64,000 nt of DNA from contig VWPU01011837.1 in the NCBI GenBank assembly GCA_013398955.1, positions 62,001 through 126,000 on the forward strand. The letters are read 5' to 3'. How positions within the stretch are numbered: position 1 is the stretch's first letter; each line of letters starts with the position of its first letter. A program made the translations under genes and the position numbers. Positions 48,192 to 59,258 of this stretch are shown piece by piece. This stretch comes from Callaeas wilsoni. Lineage: Eukaryota > Chordata > Aves > Passeriformes > Callaeidae. The notes beneath the pieces are model-generated. The model did not search any database. It saw only the letters and a program-made list of their open reading frames with translations, and was not told where the DNA came from.

Positions 48192-49800
48192 GCTTGCCCA
48201 TTCTGCAGTTCTATGATTTATCTGTGTAAATACTGTGGACTTCATCAAAAGCATCGACATCATCACAAATAAAAGGAGTGAGATAAAATCACTTGAAGTG
48301 GAGCAGGACATAGCAAGAGAACTCACGACTGAAGTATTATTATGGCATTCCTGTAAATACAGATGTCTGCATCACAGTTGCTTGATTTCTCTCAGAAGTG
48401 AATGGGAAAAAGGTGGCATGACCTGATTCCTACTGGAGATTTTAGTATTTCCTGAAGGATGAGATGAACTGAAATCTGTAAATACTCATTTCCTCTTTTG
48501 ACCACAATAGGAAGACTAGTAGACTTCCAAAGGGATTTTTACTTTGGTGTTTGCCAGAACTGCAGGAACTGCACCTTCAGGGCTTACTTCAATGGGCTAC
48601 TGTGCAAGAAAATTACTTGAATAGTATATAAGTAAAGAACAATTGTTCTCTTGTGCTTCCATGTAAATCACGTAGCTAAAGGACAGAAGTTTAAGGAGCA
48701 AGCTTTTCTTTTTGTCTGTGAGAGAAATTTCATTGAACATCAGCCTACTAACTATAAATTAGTCACCAGTGTGTCTGTGTGTACATATATATATATACTT
48801 AAGTATATGCACACACACTGAGTTTACAATTTCCTCTTTACTGATATTTTAAATGGGAGTTTTTGTCTTTTTATTCAAAAACATTTTAGTTCAAACATTA
48901 CTTTTCTTATAAAATCTAACCACAAAAGTTTACAACTCTCCCTCACCGCAAAAAACCCCATAAAACTCTCCAACCACATTTTCAAGATAATTTTTGGTAG
49001 GGACCTTCTTTCCTTCCAGATTCATCATCATTTGTCATTGCCTTAATGTGGAGAATGGTTCCTTCCCAAACATGCTTTTGTTTTGGAATTGGGCTGCAAT
49101 CACTGCAATGATACACGCAGCAAAAAGCTATTCACCCTCATGGCAAGAAACTGACTTGATGTGGGAAATTTCTGGATGAACAAGCACCATGATTTAGACT
49201 CTTGATTTTAATTATTTTTTAAATTCTGCTGCTAGGCAGGAAGAAAGAATCATTAAACCCCCACTAAATTGGTATATTCTAGAACTGATAGTACCAAGGA
49301 AACACAAATTAAAAGGAGATACCATCATCTTTGTCAGCAACATGGTGCTCCTACCACACAGGAGTAAGTATGAAGTAGGAGCAGTGACTAAATCACTGAG
49401 GTGAAAAAGGAACATCAGATATCTTTGTTGACATCTTGCTTGTTAGGATGAACGCACTGTGGAAGTATTGACACAAAGAAAGAATTCTGGAGTCATATAT
49501 TCCAACCTCCTACTCATTGTGGAATTGAGCAGGAATTTTCTCAATGAGAAAAATTAGTGTCTGACCCAGCTCTTGGAGTTCTTGACTCTAATAAGGCTTT
49601 AAAAAAGTCATTAGTAATGAGTTATTTCTGTTTAATAAGTGATTTATATAGTAAGATATTATTACTCTTTTCCTGTTTCTATATACACAGAAATATCCAC
49701 ATATTTGATATCTGAAGATCTTTAAGATATTATGACATTATTTTATGTAGGAAATTAAATATGGTAGAAATCAAGGTTTGATAACCAGAACAGCAATGTT

Positions 49801-49863
49801 AGGGGCTGAACTAGATGACTTTTAAAGGTTCCTTTCCTACCCAAACCATCCTATTATTCTATG
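49801..49863 (+). mobile_element. Short CR1 3' tail
   Basis: 'ggctgaactagatgactttt' followed by 'cctacccaaaccatcctatt' and an ATTCTATG end. Confidence 0.7.
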
Positions 49864-50160
49864 TTCAAGACTAACAGCTTTTACTGCCTGGACAATTGTG
49901 TTCAAACCTTCAAGGAAATAATAAAAATGCCAAAACTCTTGTTAACCTGGTCATTGAATTTAGCTCAACTCAGTGCTTAGCATGCTTTCAACTTTGACCA
50001 GTGAATGACTTTGAGACAGGAAAACATAAATTATGTCTATTTTAAAGTACCAGCTTGGTTTCTACAAAGTCAGTGCAAGGATAACCAAGTCTGTCCTTGC
50101 TTAATCACCTAAGAAAACTGTTTGGATAAACCTCTCCAGCTGCAGACTTCTATGATTATT

Positions 50161-50353
50161 TTATATTAGGAATTTCTTCACTGAAAGAGTGGTTAGGGAT
50201 TGGAACAGGCTGCCCAGGGAAGTGGTGGAGTTGCCATTCTTTGGAGTGTTCAGAAAATGAGCAGATATGATTTGGTTCATGGTGATATTCAGTCAAAGGT
50301 TGGACTTGATGATCTTGGAGGTTTTTCCCAGCCTTGATGATTCCGTGATTCTC
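50161..50353 (+). mobile_element. CR1 LINE 3' fragment
   Basis: 'aatttcttcactgaaagagt', 'ggctgcccagggaagtggtg' and 'ggttggacttgatgatcttg', with a decayed tail. Confidence 0.88.
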
Positions 50354-50680
50354 TTCTCTTCTATAATTAGAACTAGGAGGTGTTTTAAGGGATTGGTCCA
50401 TTATAACATGTTGGTTCACAGATAATAAAATCCCATTTGTGTTTTAAACAAAGCCCGTGGATGTTGGCACACATTTTGTTTAACTGAGAAAATATTTTGC
50501 ATATATAAATTGGAACTTACAAAGAATTAGGGGTTATATTTTAAAAATTCTGTTTTCCAACTCCTCTAGTTTACCCTAAAGAATTTTCAGAGCTGTAGCT
50601 GTCTCTGTTTTGCAACAATAAAATTCCCCAGAGGTTGGTACACCATACATTTTTAGAAATAAGCATGTAAGGTCCATTTC

Positions 50681-50712
50681 ATAGAATCACAGAAGAGTTA
50701 GTGTTGGAATTC
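50681..50712 (-). mobile_element. Possible CR1 tail remnant
   Basis: Only 'catagaatcacagaagagtt' and a following 'gttgga' resemble the CR1 antisense 3' tail. The rest does not match. Confidence 0.35.
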
Positions 50713-52871
50713 CTGACTAGGTTCCTGTTTGACTCCCAAATATGAGATTTCCTTGCCCTGTCATTTGAGAAAGCAGACCCTGTCATCATCCTCTGAACAT
50801 GCTTCATGTGTAACACAGAGATTGGACTCCACAGGGAATCCTGGGTGCTATTTTAATGTAATGAAGTGTAATTAATGTAATAAATGTCAGCAACAGAAGC
50901 TCCTGGATGCAGCTGGCAATGTTCCACTTTCCTGTGGCATTTCAGTCTCTAAAATACATTGAAAAAAATATGTAGGGAAAGACCTGTGTTTCTCTTCCTA
51001 AATGGAAGGTCAAATATTTGATCTTTTCAACCCCAGCACAAACAACTTCTGCTTTTGACTCCTGATTTCATTTTCACCCTGGTGTCACTTGAGAAACTTG
51101 TCCCTTTGTTGCTTCCTCAGTGCCTGACTCAAGTGAAAGGGATTCAGCATTGCAGTGGGGATGAATAAATTAACATCAGCAAGGTGCTCAGCAGAGGGGG
51201 TGGATGTTAGAAAGGAAAGGGAAATATGGATCATTGACCAGGGCTTCCCATTTAATTGTAAAGTTTGGTTAATCTGTAACGACCTTCTCCTTTCTGGCAG
51301 AACGGTTTTATTTTAATGTCATTTTAATTTTTACCTCCATGTAGCCATATTATACCTTGTGCCTATATTGGTCTACATAGCAACAAACTACACATATATA
51401 TATATACAGAGGAAGAGGAAGAGCAAGAGAGAGAGAGCTTTTGACAGCTACTAGAATTAACTCAAGTATTTGCTCAGCACAGTGAAGTGTGGATAAATGG
51501 TTCTTCGTTTTAAATTCTTCTAGAACACCTGAGCCTCTAAAAGAAAAGAGATCAATAAGTTTCATCGTAATAAAAATGCAATATTAGCAGTTCAATCATT
51601 ATTAAATATAAGATAAAATAGCTGATGAAAATCCTCATATTCTATGACTTTGGTGATATTTCTTCCCCCATCCTATTTTTCTCTAATTTTAGCATATTTA
51701 TGCTATGGCTAAATTTCAACTCATATTTTTTGGAGCATATTTTTAAGCATATATATCCCTGGTATAGAGGCTGAGAATTGAACATCTGGAGAGTCATTTA
51801 AGGCAGGGTCCATTTCCTCTACTTTAGACATGGACTGTATAGCTCCTATAAGTTCTTAATCTAGACTCTTTTTACAGTTAGGGAGAGAGAGCTCCTAGTT
51901 GCAATTAATCTAATCCTAACTGGATGGTTAATAAAGTTTATGTACATCAATTTAAATTTTCTCTCAGTTTTAGTTCAGTCAGTGTTCAGAAAAGAACTCC
52001 TGTAGACTGGCTGCAGTACCACTGTGAAATCAGTATTTCCTGGAGCACATTTGATTTTGTTTTCTTTATTTCTCTGTCCAGCTGCAGAAAATACATCTGG
52101 AAGACTGAAAACAAAGGGAATGAGAAAACTGATTTTACCAACCAGATTTTCTTCCAAAGTGGGACCAATCCCTTTTTCAATGAACCCACATGCATTGATC
52201 TGGGTTTTGTCATAAAGAGAAAAGTCAAACAGGTGTAGAAACCATTGTAAGTTAATTCTTTTACTACTCCATACTTAATTAGAAAGGTAAGACAAGTCTT
52301 GGAGCAGTACCAGTCTCTACCACGTAGGCTGTACGATGCACCCCACTGTGCGTGCACACATACAAATACAGATGTTCAGAAGCACTTGTACTCACTTGAA
52401 ATCCCGTGTTTGCAACTGTTAGTGATTTCTCTAAGGCTGTTGTGGCATCTTAAATCTTTTTCCTATGCCTTGAACGCAGCTGATTTGACATGTCTTAGGT
52501 TAAAAATTGCATTTTGCGGCTGTGACAGAAGTGTGAAGGTTTTTATGGAGATCAATGTGATGATGGATGACAAGAAGGATCAGTGGGGTTCTGAATGAAG
52601 ACATGGGCTTACAAGAAGTTTCAGGGATGTGAAGGGGGGCTTAGGGGTGAGACCAAGAAGTTACGATGAAGATTTGAAGAGCAGTGAAGAATTTCAGGAA
52701 GTTATTTCATGGAGAAAACTGCCTTTCCCCGTTCCTTTCCTTTCCTTAACCTCCCCTTGACAGCCGATCAGGCTGTGAAGTTGCAGTGGGACTGTAGAAT
52801 ACTCAGGAGACTGGCAGTCTCCTTGTCTCCAAAAAGCACCTTCTTTCTGTAACATTCCTCTACAGGAATGT

Positions 52872-53372
52872 AGAATCACAGTGTGATTTATACTGGAAGG
52901 GACCTGAAAGATCATCAAGTGCCAACCCCCGTGCCATGGGCAGGGACACCTTGCACTAGACCAGCTTTCTCCAAGCCCCATCCAGCCTGGCCCTGAACAC
53001 TTTCAGGGATGGGGCAGCCACAACTTTTCTGGGCAACCTGTGCCAGGGCCTGAAGACCCTCATTTTTAAAAATGTCTTTTTCATATTTAATCTAACATTT
53101 ACCTCTTTCAGTTTAAAACAATTGCTCCTTGTCCACTACTTCTTTTCCTGTCACTAGAGGCCCTGGTGAAAAGACTCTTTCTGCATTTCTTGTAGGAAAA
53201 GGGCCTCTGGACCGACTCCAACAGGTCCATGTCTCTCCTGTATCAGGGAACCCAGATGTGGGTGCAGTACTCCAGGTGTGGGTCTCACAAGAGTGGAGTA
53301 GGGGAGGCACATCCCCTCCCCTGACCCTCTGGCCACACTTCTTGGGGTGTAGCCCAGAAGGTAATCAGCCAG
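52872..53372 (-). mobile_element. CR1 LINE fragment, about 500 bp
   Basis: Long antisense copy from 'gaatcacagtgtgatttata' through 'gccatgggcagggacacctt', 'tttaatctaacatttacctc' and 'actccaacaggtccatgtct' to 'actccaggtgtgggtctcac'. It reaches into the end of the reverse-transcriptase ORF region of the element, but no intact frame remains. Confidence 0.92.
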
Positions 53373-54600
53373 GACTGGCTCCCTGGGACTCTTGGGCTTC
53401 CATCACTCCAGGGAAGGCTGGGAAAGGGTCTGCCTGGTCCTGCCTTTGGACAATGCAATGGGGAGAAGGGTTGTAGGCAAAGTCTGGAAACAGCCCTGGG
53501 AAACTGGGCTCGGGGCAAGAGAAGGCCTGGCAAAGACAAAGGCAGTGCTGAGAGGAGCACAGAAATGTCTCTAGACACCTGCTCTACTGTAAGGCAGCAG
53601 AGACATTTGTCTCAGAGTTCAGATTCTGTTTTTTCTCCATAATCTCTACCTCTAAACAGTTCAGGAGGCTGAAGAGCTGCTTGGACCTGATGAACTTGAA
53701 AATCTACTACCATTTGGCTGTTATTCACAGGGATTTGATCAATTGCATAATAAGAAAATAATTACCCCATAAAGTTTCATTGCATTCAGGGCCACAGCCT
53801 GGAAATGACAGCAAACATTGCTCCAGGCTCCTGGTCTGACCTGGTGCAACAGGTGAGCTCAGCCCCATCACTGTCCTCTGAGGTGAAACTTGGTAACAAT
53901 AAGAATTTGGGCAAAGGGAAAAAATGGTTGTGTTAGATTGTGCCTTCGGCTGAAAGACATGGAAAACTTTTGCTGAATAACAGAAGACAAAGGAGGCCTT
54001 AGAAGACCAGTCCTTTAACTCACAGAAAGTTAAAAACAAACCAAAAACCCTCACACAAAAATCAGCATCTGGAACTACTTCATGTCTAACTCTTTTAAAT
54101 GGAGGAGGCCAAGCTCCAAGGCCCAGTATGTCACATACCAAAACATCCACGTGTCCAGCTTCACATCATGGGATCAGAACACGGATATGTAGCCAGATTC
54201 CTGGACTATTTGGCAGTGGTAATTTCAGCAGCTTCATTTGCTTTCACAAGAGCCAGATTAACCAGCAGTGCTCACCCAGCACAAATCCATGGCTGGTTAG
54301 GTAATGTCTTCATCCAGCACTGCTCAGGAGCCACAGAATGACAGATCAGACAGCTGATGGGTTTCTCTTAAAAAGGTCTCAGAAGATCTTTGATCTGGGT
54401 TGCAACACCCAGATTTCAAATTCCATCTACCCACTGATGTCTTCAAGCCTCAGTTCACCTTCTTGCCTGCTTCCACAGCTACTGGAAACCAGAATACAGC
54501 TATTTAACACTGAAAACATGGTGTAGAAAGTTGTGGAAGCAGAATTGAACTGAACAGCTTAAATAACAGACACATCCAAAGAAAGGGAGAAGATCCAGTG

Positions 54601-54705
54601 TGGAATCACAAAATCACAGAATGAGCAAGGCTGGAAGACACCACTGGTGGGTTCATCTGATCCAAACTACCTGCTCAAACAGGGTCATCCCAGAGCACAA
54701 TACCC
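54601..54705 (-). mobile_element. CR1 3' fragment
   Basis: 'atcacagaatgagcaaggct', then a 'ccactggtgggttcatctga' block and 'tgctcaaacagggtcatccc'. Confidence 0.75.
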
Positions 54706-55845
54706 TATTCATTACTGTCCACTTCACAGTGGTGGCTTCCATTTCTTACTTGAATCACATTTTGATTCAAATTCTGCCAAAGGCATCAAGGAAGACTCGT
54801 TTCTGTCCCCAGGGCCAAGACCTCTGACACACAGACACCCTGGATGAAGGTCTTGTAATTATATGAGGCTTTTAAATTCTCTTAAGTCACTTTTAGGACA
54901 ACGAGAATAGTGCCCAAGAAAGCTCTGAGAGTAACTCATTCTTAGTTATCCATTACTCAGGGAATGCTGGGCTAAGTGTAGTGGTCTGGAATAAGAAAAT
55001 CTGTATTCAAAGCCTACACACACATTGTTTTATGCCACACCATTGTGCTTAATCCTCCGTTCAGTAAATCACACTGCAAAAATAAATTGGCATAAAATAA
55101 AATATATTCTGAAAAGGAGTAGGAAGTTCCTCCTGACTGACAGCGGCTTGCAATGCCAGGGCTTGTTCTATATTCATACTTACAAAATGCAGATTATATT
55201 TCTCTCATGCTGGCAAGCCAATAACTAAGCTTCACTGCTTTTGGCATTCACTAGATTTTTGTCATACCTCCCTAATATGCCTTAAGGGTACTTGTTGATA
55301 CCAAGAATTGAAACAAAGCTTATGCTTTTGGTTGCCAAGTCACTTCAGCCAGATGGAAACATAAATCTGGAGCCAGAAAATATTATTACTGTTATTTGAA
55401 TTTGGAATGTAAATGGTGGCTTTGTCTTTACCATGTAAATGTTTCTTCTGTTGTGGAAAAGTCTAACATGAGAAAATATCTATCTCCTTCAGGCTTCCTT
55501 TGTTGCTGTCCTAGCAAGTTGGCCTGAATATTTTGTGAGGTTTATAACCCAGTTATAAAATAAATAAATAACAAATGAATGTACCATGTTCCTTTATGGA
55601 ATTTATTTTCTCTTCAGCTGAGGAAGGAGCAACAATGAATAAAGGGTGCAAGACAAAGCCAGACAAACCACAGCAGAGCACTGCATGTGTGTTTAACACA
55701 GAAGTATGAACGTCCCTAATAGTTCATCTTGGTGCCTTTAAATCAAGACTGGTTGTCTTTATGGAATATCTATTCTCGTGCAACTTCAGGGGGTTTAGGA
55801 TAATACAGTTGATATATTGATATTAAGATATTATGGCTGTATTGT

Positions 55846-55867
55846 ACAAAAGATGTACATCTTTTGT
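55846..55867. repeat. 22-bp perfect palindrome
   Basis: The sequence acaaaagatgt is followed at once by its reverse complement acatcttttgt, with no spacer. It lies in an AT-rich intergenic stretch. Confidence 0.95.
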
Positions 55868-56240
55868 GTACCATCCCTTTATAAATCTATAAAATTCCAA
55901 AGTCAACAGTAAAGGTTTTAATTTGTTGGTGTTGTCCTCAGGACATCTGTAAAATAGTAGTACTTTCTGATTGTTTGTGACCTTTTAACATAAATGTTAT
56001 TTTTCTCCATAATTTGTCTGGGAAGATGTAATGAAAGGAGAAAAATGATACAAAATAGAGAAAAGTATCACTGCAACAACAGAACTGCTTCAGTGAAAGG
56101 AGTCGTTTGCTCTGTTTGAAATAAAAAAGACACTGGGGTACTATTCTGAACATCAAGACGTTTTGTTGTATTTACTCCTGAGACAGGAAATGAAAATTAT
56201 CTTCAAAATATAGTAACTTAATTAGCCAATGTGTATCATC

Positions 56241-56422
56241 ATGGAATCACAGAATCTCAAAACCATAGAAACCGAGAATGGTTTGGGTTGGAAGGGACAT
56301 AAAGGATCATCTGTTTTCAAACTCCCTGCCATGGGCAGGGACACCTTCCACTATCCTAGGTTGCTCCAAGCCCCATCCAGCCTGGCCTTGAACACTTCCA
56401 GAGGTGGTGCAGACACAACTTC
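56241..56422 (-). mobile_element. CR1 LINE 3' fragment
   Basis: Antisense tail 'atggaatcacagaatctcaa', then 'tggtttgggttggaagggac', 'ctgccatgggcagggacacc' and 'ctggccttgaacacttccag'. Confidence 0.92.
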
Positions 56423-57401
56423 CAGTGTAATGCTGTGTATTATTTAACAGAATCCACCTGGGTGTAACAGAGGTCATCTGATACTACACAGTGTCAGCTA
56501 AGAAGGGTGAAGCCTTTAGCAGCTGTTCTTACATCAGAGTAGTCAGTGCAGCCCCATCCTGTTCCACCAGGAGCTCCTTGTTCTCCCCAGGAGACATTAA
56601 TCAGATTGAGTTGACACTTCCAGCCATTCTGACTACAGTATCTTCTGCCCCTGTTTCACAACAGGCAGCAGTGAAATAACCAGGTTCATTAAACTTTCCC
56701 CAGTGTGGGACAAGTCCCGGCATCTCTGCAGAGTGATGGCTCTCAAGAAAGGTGCCATATTTTCTTCAGATGTGGAACTGCCTATGGAAATAAAAACTAA
56801 TGGGCCCACAGTGTAGGAAACACCGGCCTCCTGATTTAAACTTTGCAATTTTGTCTTCTGTCCAGCCCAGTGAGACTGGAGAGAAGCAGCACCAGTCAGG
56901 CCAGGACACAAGCTAAAACAAAAAGTGAGAGTCGAGGAGAAATCAGTGATGCTTTAAATATTCCCTGCCTTCTGTCAAATAAACAACAGGAGCACTGGAG
57001 ACTTTTCCTAATGCACATGCATCCCCAGGGATGGTTGTGCTGCTCGGGCTGTGTGTGGTGGTGGTTCCTTGACATGCTGGGTCCCCAGAGCTGCTGCCCA
57101 AGCCCCTGCATCCCACTGGCTGCTGTCCGAGCCGGGAGCCAGATGGTCTGGGAGTCTGGAAAAACACGAGGACCGGTGCTTCCAGGGCAATCTGCACACA
57201 CGCAGCCTTTCCAGGGCTGATCCGAGCCTTGCAGCCTGAGCAGCCCCGATGGAGCCTGGCCAGTGCCACCGTCAAAAGGCGCTGCTGTGACAGACCAGAT
57301 TGTCCCTCGCTGTCAGCAGCTGTCAGGGTACCGGGGAGCTCCTTTTGCTTTAGGATCGCACGGGTGCCTATATTGCTGAAAGAATCCAGTGAACAGCTTC
57401 T

Positions 57402-57404
<3 letters not shown>

Positions 57405-57443
<39 letters not shown>
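57405..57443. repeat. Homopolymer run of 39 T
   Basis: An uninterrupted T39 in an otherwise GC-rich patch. CR1 elements do not leave poly(A) tails, so this is not explained by the dominant retrotransposon. No recognisable processed sequence precedes it on the minus strand. Confidence 0.97.
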
Positions 57444-57446
<3 letters not shown>

Positions 57447-57543
57447 GGCTATATCTGCGTTTCTGGCCGTCTGTCCTCATGCAGGATAAGTATTCTGTTC
57501 CGTAAAAATCCCTGTGTCCCAAAGCTCTGGAGTTCCTGTGTGA

Positions 57544-57582
57544 TGCTAAAACCCGTGCCTGCGAGCGCTGCGGGTTTTAGCA
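57544..57582. repeat. Inverted repeat with 12-bp perfect arms
   Basis: TGCTAAAACCCG (57544-57555) and CGGGTTTTAGCA (57571-57582) flank a 15-base GC-rich loop. A partial third copy (ggctaaaag) follows. It lies in a CpG-rich patch, 10 bases from a CTCF-like motif. Confidence 0.9.
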
Positions 57583-57592
57583 GCGGCTAAAA

Positions 57593-57606
57593 GCACCATC
57601 TAGTGG
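57593..57606 (-). promoter_or_regulatory. CTCF-like motif, reverse
   Basis: On the minus strand this reads CCACTAGATGGTGC, which matches the CTCF core at 13 of 14 positions. It is in a CpG-rich patch (about 9 CpG in 57541-57640) and points toward the forward motif 47 kb away. Confidence 0.4.
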
Positions 57607-57651
57607 CGTCGGGGGAGCTTGCGGGGAACGGAACAACCCTGGTTTGTTTCG

Positions 57652-58370
57652 AATCATGAAATCAGAGTTTGAAAAGGCCTCTAAGATCATCGAGTGCCAC
57701 ATCTACATGTTCTTTAAACACTTCCAGGGATGGTGACTCCAACACGTGGCAGCCTGTTCTAGTGCTTAACCACCTTTTCAGTGAAGAAATTGTGTCCAGT
57801 ATCCAATCTAAATATCCCTGGCACAATTTGAGGCCGTTTCCTCTTGTCCTTTCTCCTGTTCCTTGGGAGCAGAGCCCGACCCTCACCGGGATGCACCCTC
57901 CTGTCAGGGAGTTGCAAAGAGCAAGAAGGTTCCCCCCAAGTCATCTTTTCTCACAGTTAAACAGCTCCAGCTCCCTCAGCTGCTCCTCATCAGCCTTGTG
58001 CTCCAGACCCTTCCCCAGCTCCATTCCCTTCTCTGGATATGCTCCAGCCCCTCAATGTCCTTCTTGTCATGAGGGGCCCAAGAGTGAACCCAGGGTTCGA
58101 GGTGTGTCCTCAGCAGTGCCCAGCACAGGGGACAGTCACTGCCCTGGTCCTGCTGCCCACACTATTCCTGGTACTGTCCGGGTGTCATTGACCTTCTTGG
58201 CCACCTGGGCACATCTGGCTCATGTTCAGCCACTGTCACCAGCACCTCCAGATCCTTTTCCAGCTTTCCAGCCGCTCCGGCCCAGCCTGTAGTGCTTCAG
58301 GGGTTGTTGCAACCCAAGTGCAGAACCTGGCACTTCTCCCTGCTGGACCTCATGCAATTTGCAGTCGATA
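57652..58370 (-). mobile_element. CR1 LINE fragment, about 720 bp
   Basis: This is the longest CR1 in the window. The antisense copy runs from 'gagtgccacatctacatgtt' through 'aaacagctccagctccctca' to 'cagaacctggcacttctccc' and 'ggacctcatgcaatttgcag'. The open frame of 207 codons read on the plus strand across it is a by-product of the repeat. Confidence 0.9.
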
Positions 58371-58727
58371 AACTGAAGTCACAGATAGCAGAAGTTTCAT
58401 CACCTTCCTCTGGTGTTTCTCTCCATGGCCAATGTTGAAAGATACTTCCTTCATGAAAGACAAGCTTGCAGGATGCACAGGAGAGCAAACCCTGCTACAC
58501 TGCAGGTTCCACATCTTGCTGTCCCCCATGCCACTCTTTTGCCTCCTCACAAACAGGATAGTGACAGTTTCATGTTTTTCTCCCAGAAACTGCAGCAAAT
58601 CCTTCAGACAGGACTGTGATACTGCAGAGAGGAAAGGTTTCAAGCCAAAGGAATTGTCCTGCTCTTTTCTGCCCACTCAGCCCTGCCCTACCCCTCCTCC
58701 TCCCATCCCCCAAGACCTCAGTCAGTC

Positions 58728-58796
58728 ATAGGATCATAAAACCTAAAATCAAAATAATTCAGGTGAAAAAAGGCTTCCAAGATCATAAAGTCCAAC
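58728..58796 (-). mobile_element. Short degraded CR1 3' end
   Basis: 'cataggatcataaaacctaa', then 'aggcttccaagatcataaag' and 'tccaacctt', which fits the antisense tail of the same general subfamily as the preceding copy. Confidence 0.55.
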
Positions 58797-58986
58797 CTTC
58801 ATATTTGGCTTCACAACAGGATATGTTATTATTGGTGGCAAGACATATTCAGACACAGCACATAGCTTTGGTCTGCTGTGTCTCCCCAGCTGGCAGACTG
58901 AATGACCCACCTCTTTTACCTCTACCCCAACAGACATATGGATTCATCTGTCCTACAGGAGACTCACTCTCTAGAAACACATCTAG

Positions 58987-59258
58987 AACGGTTTGGGTTG
59001 GAAGGGACCTTAAAGAAAATCGTTCATCCAGTTCCAACTCCCCTGCCATGGGCAGGGACAGTTACCACTAGCCCAGGCTGCTCCAAGCCCCATCCAACCT
59101 GCCCTTGGGCTCTTCCAGAGATGAGGCAGGCACAGCTTCTCTGTGCAACCTGTGCCAGGGCCTCACCACCCTCACAGGGAACAATTTCTTTCTAATATCT
59201 AATCTATATCTCTCATTCTTCACCTTAAAGCCATCCTCCCTTGTCCTGTTGCTGTATC
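58987..59258 (-). mobile_element. CR1 LINE 3' fragment
   Basis: 'cggtttgggttggaagggac', 'cccctgccatgggcagggac', 'aacctgtgccagggcctcac' and 'ttctaatatctaatctatat', ending near 'cttgtcctgttgctgtatca'. Confidence 0.92.

Larger units (their letters stand above)
48192..52871. other. Intergenic, CR1 tails and unique DNA
   Basis: Small CR1 pieces at 49.8, 50.2 and 50.7 kb. The palindrome atatacttaagtatat lies near 48.8 kb and a TA run near 51.4 kb. A 104-codon plus frame at 51924-52238 has no recognised motif. Confidence 0.5.
53373..56240. other. Intergenic, nothing beyond a CR1 and a palindrome
   Basis: A 141-codon minus frame (53725-54150) is the longest non-repeat frame here. It has no known motif, signal peptide or flanking splice sites that support it. 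Confidence 0.45.
56423..57651. other. GC-rich, CpG-enriched patch
   Basis: From about 56.98 to 57.65 kb the base composition shifts to GC-rich, with CpG clusters, T39, the inverted repeat and a CTCF-like motif. Open frames up to 125 codons overlap on both strands, as expected from GC-rich DNA that is short of stop codons. No exon is recognised. Confidence 0.4.

Noticed and set aside
53725..54150. 141-codon minus frame
   Set aside because: No domain, signal peptide, splice context or repeat-independent support. The length is within chance expectation for 64 kb read in six frames.
56843..57275. Overlapping long frames on both strands in the GC-rich patch
   Set aside because: GC-rich DNA is poor in stop codons, so opposing frames of about 100 codons are expected. 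Neither encodes a known motif.
58088..58110. GGTTCGAG sequence resembling a tRNA T-arm
   Set aside because: It lies inside a CR1 copy, and no cloverleaf can be formed around it.
57669..58292. 207-codon plus-strand frame, the longest in the window
   Set aside because: It lies wholly inside an antisense CR1 copy. The peptide shows only the proline/serine-rich reading typical of reversed CR1.
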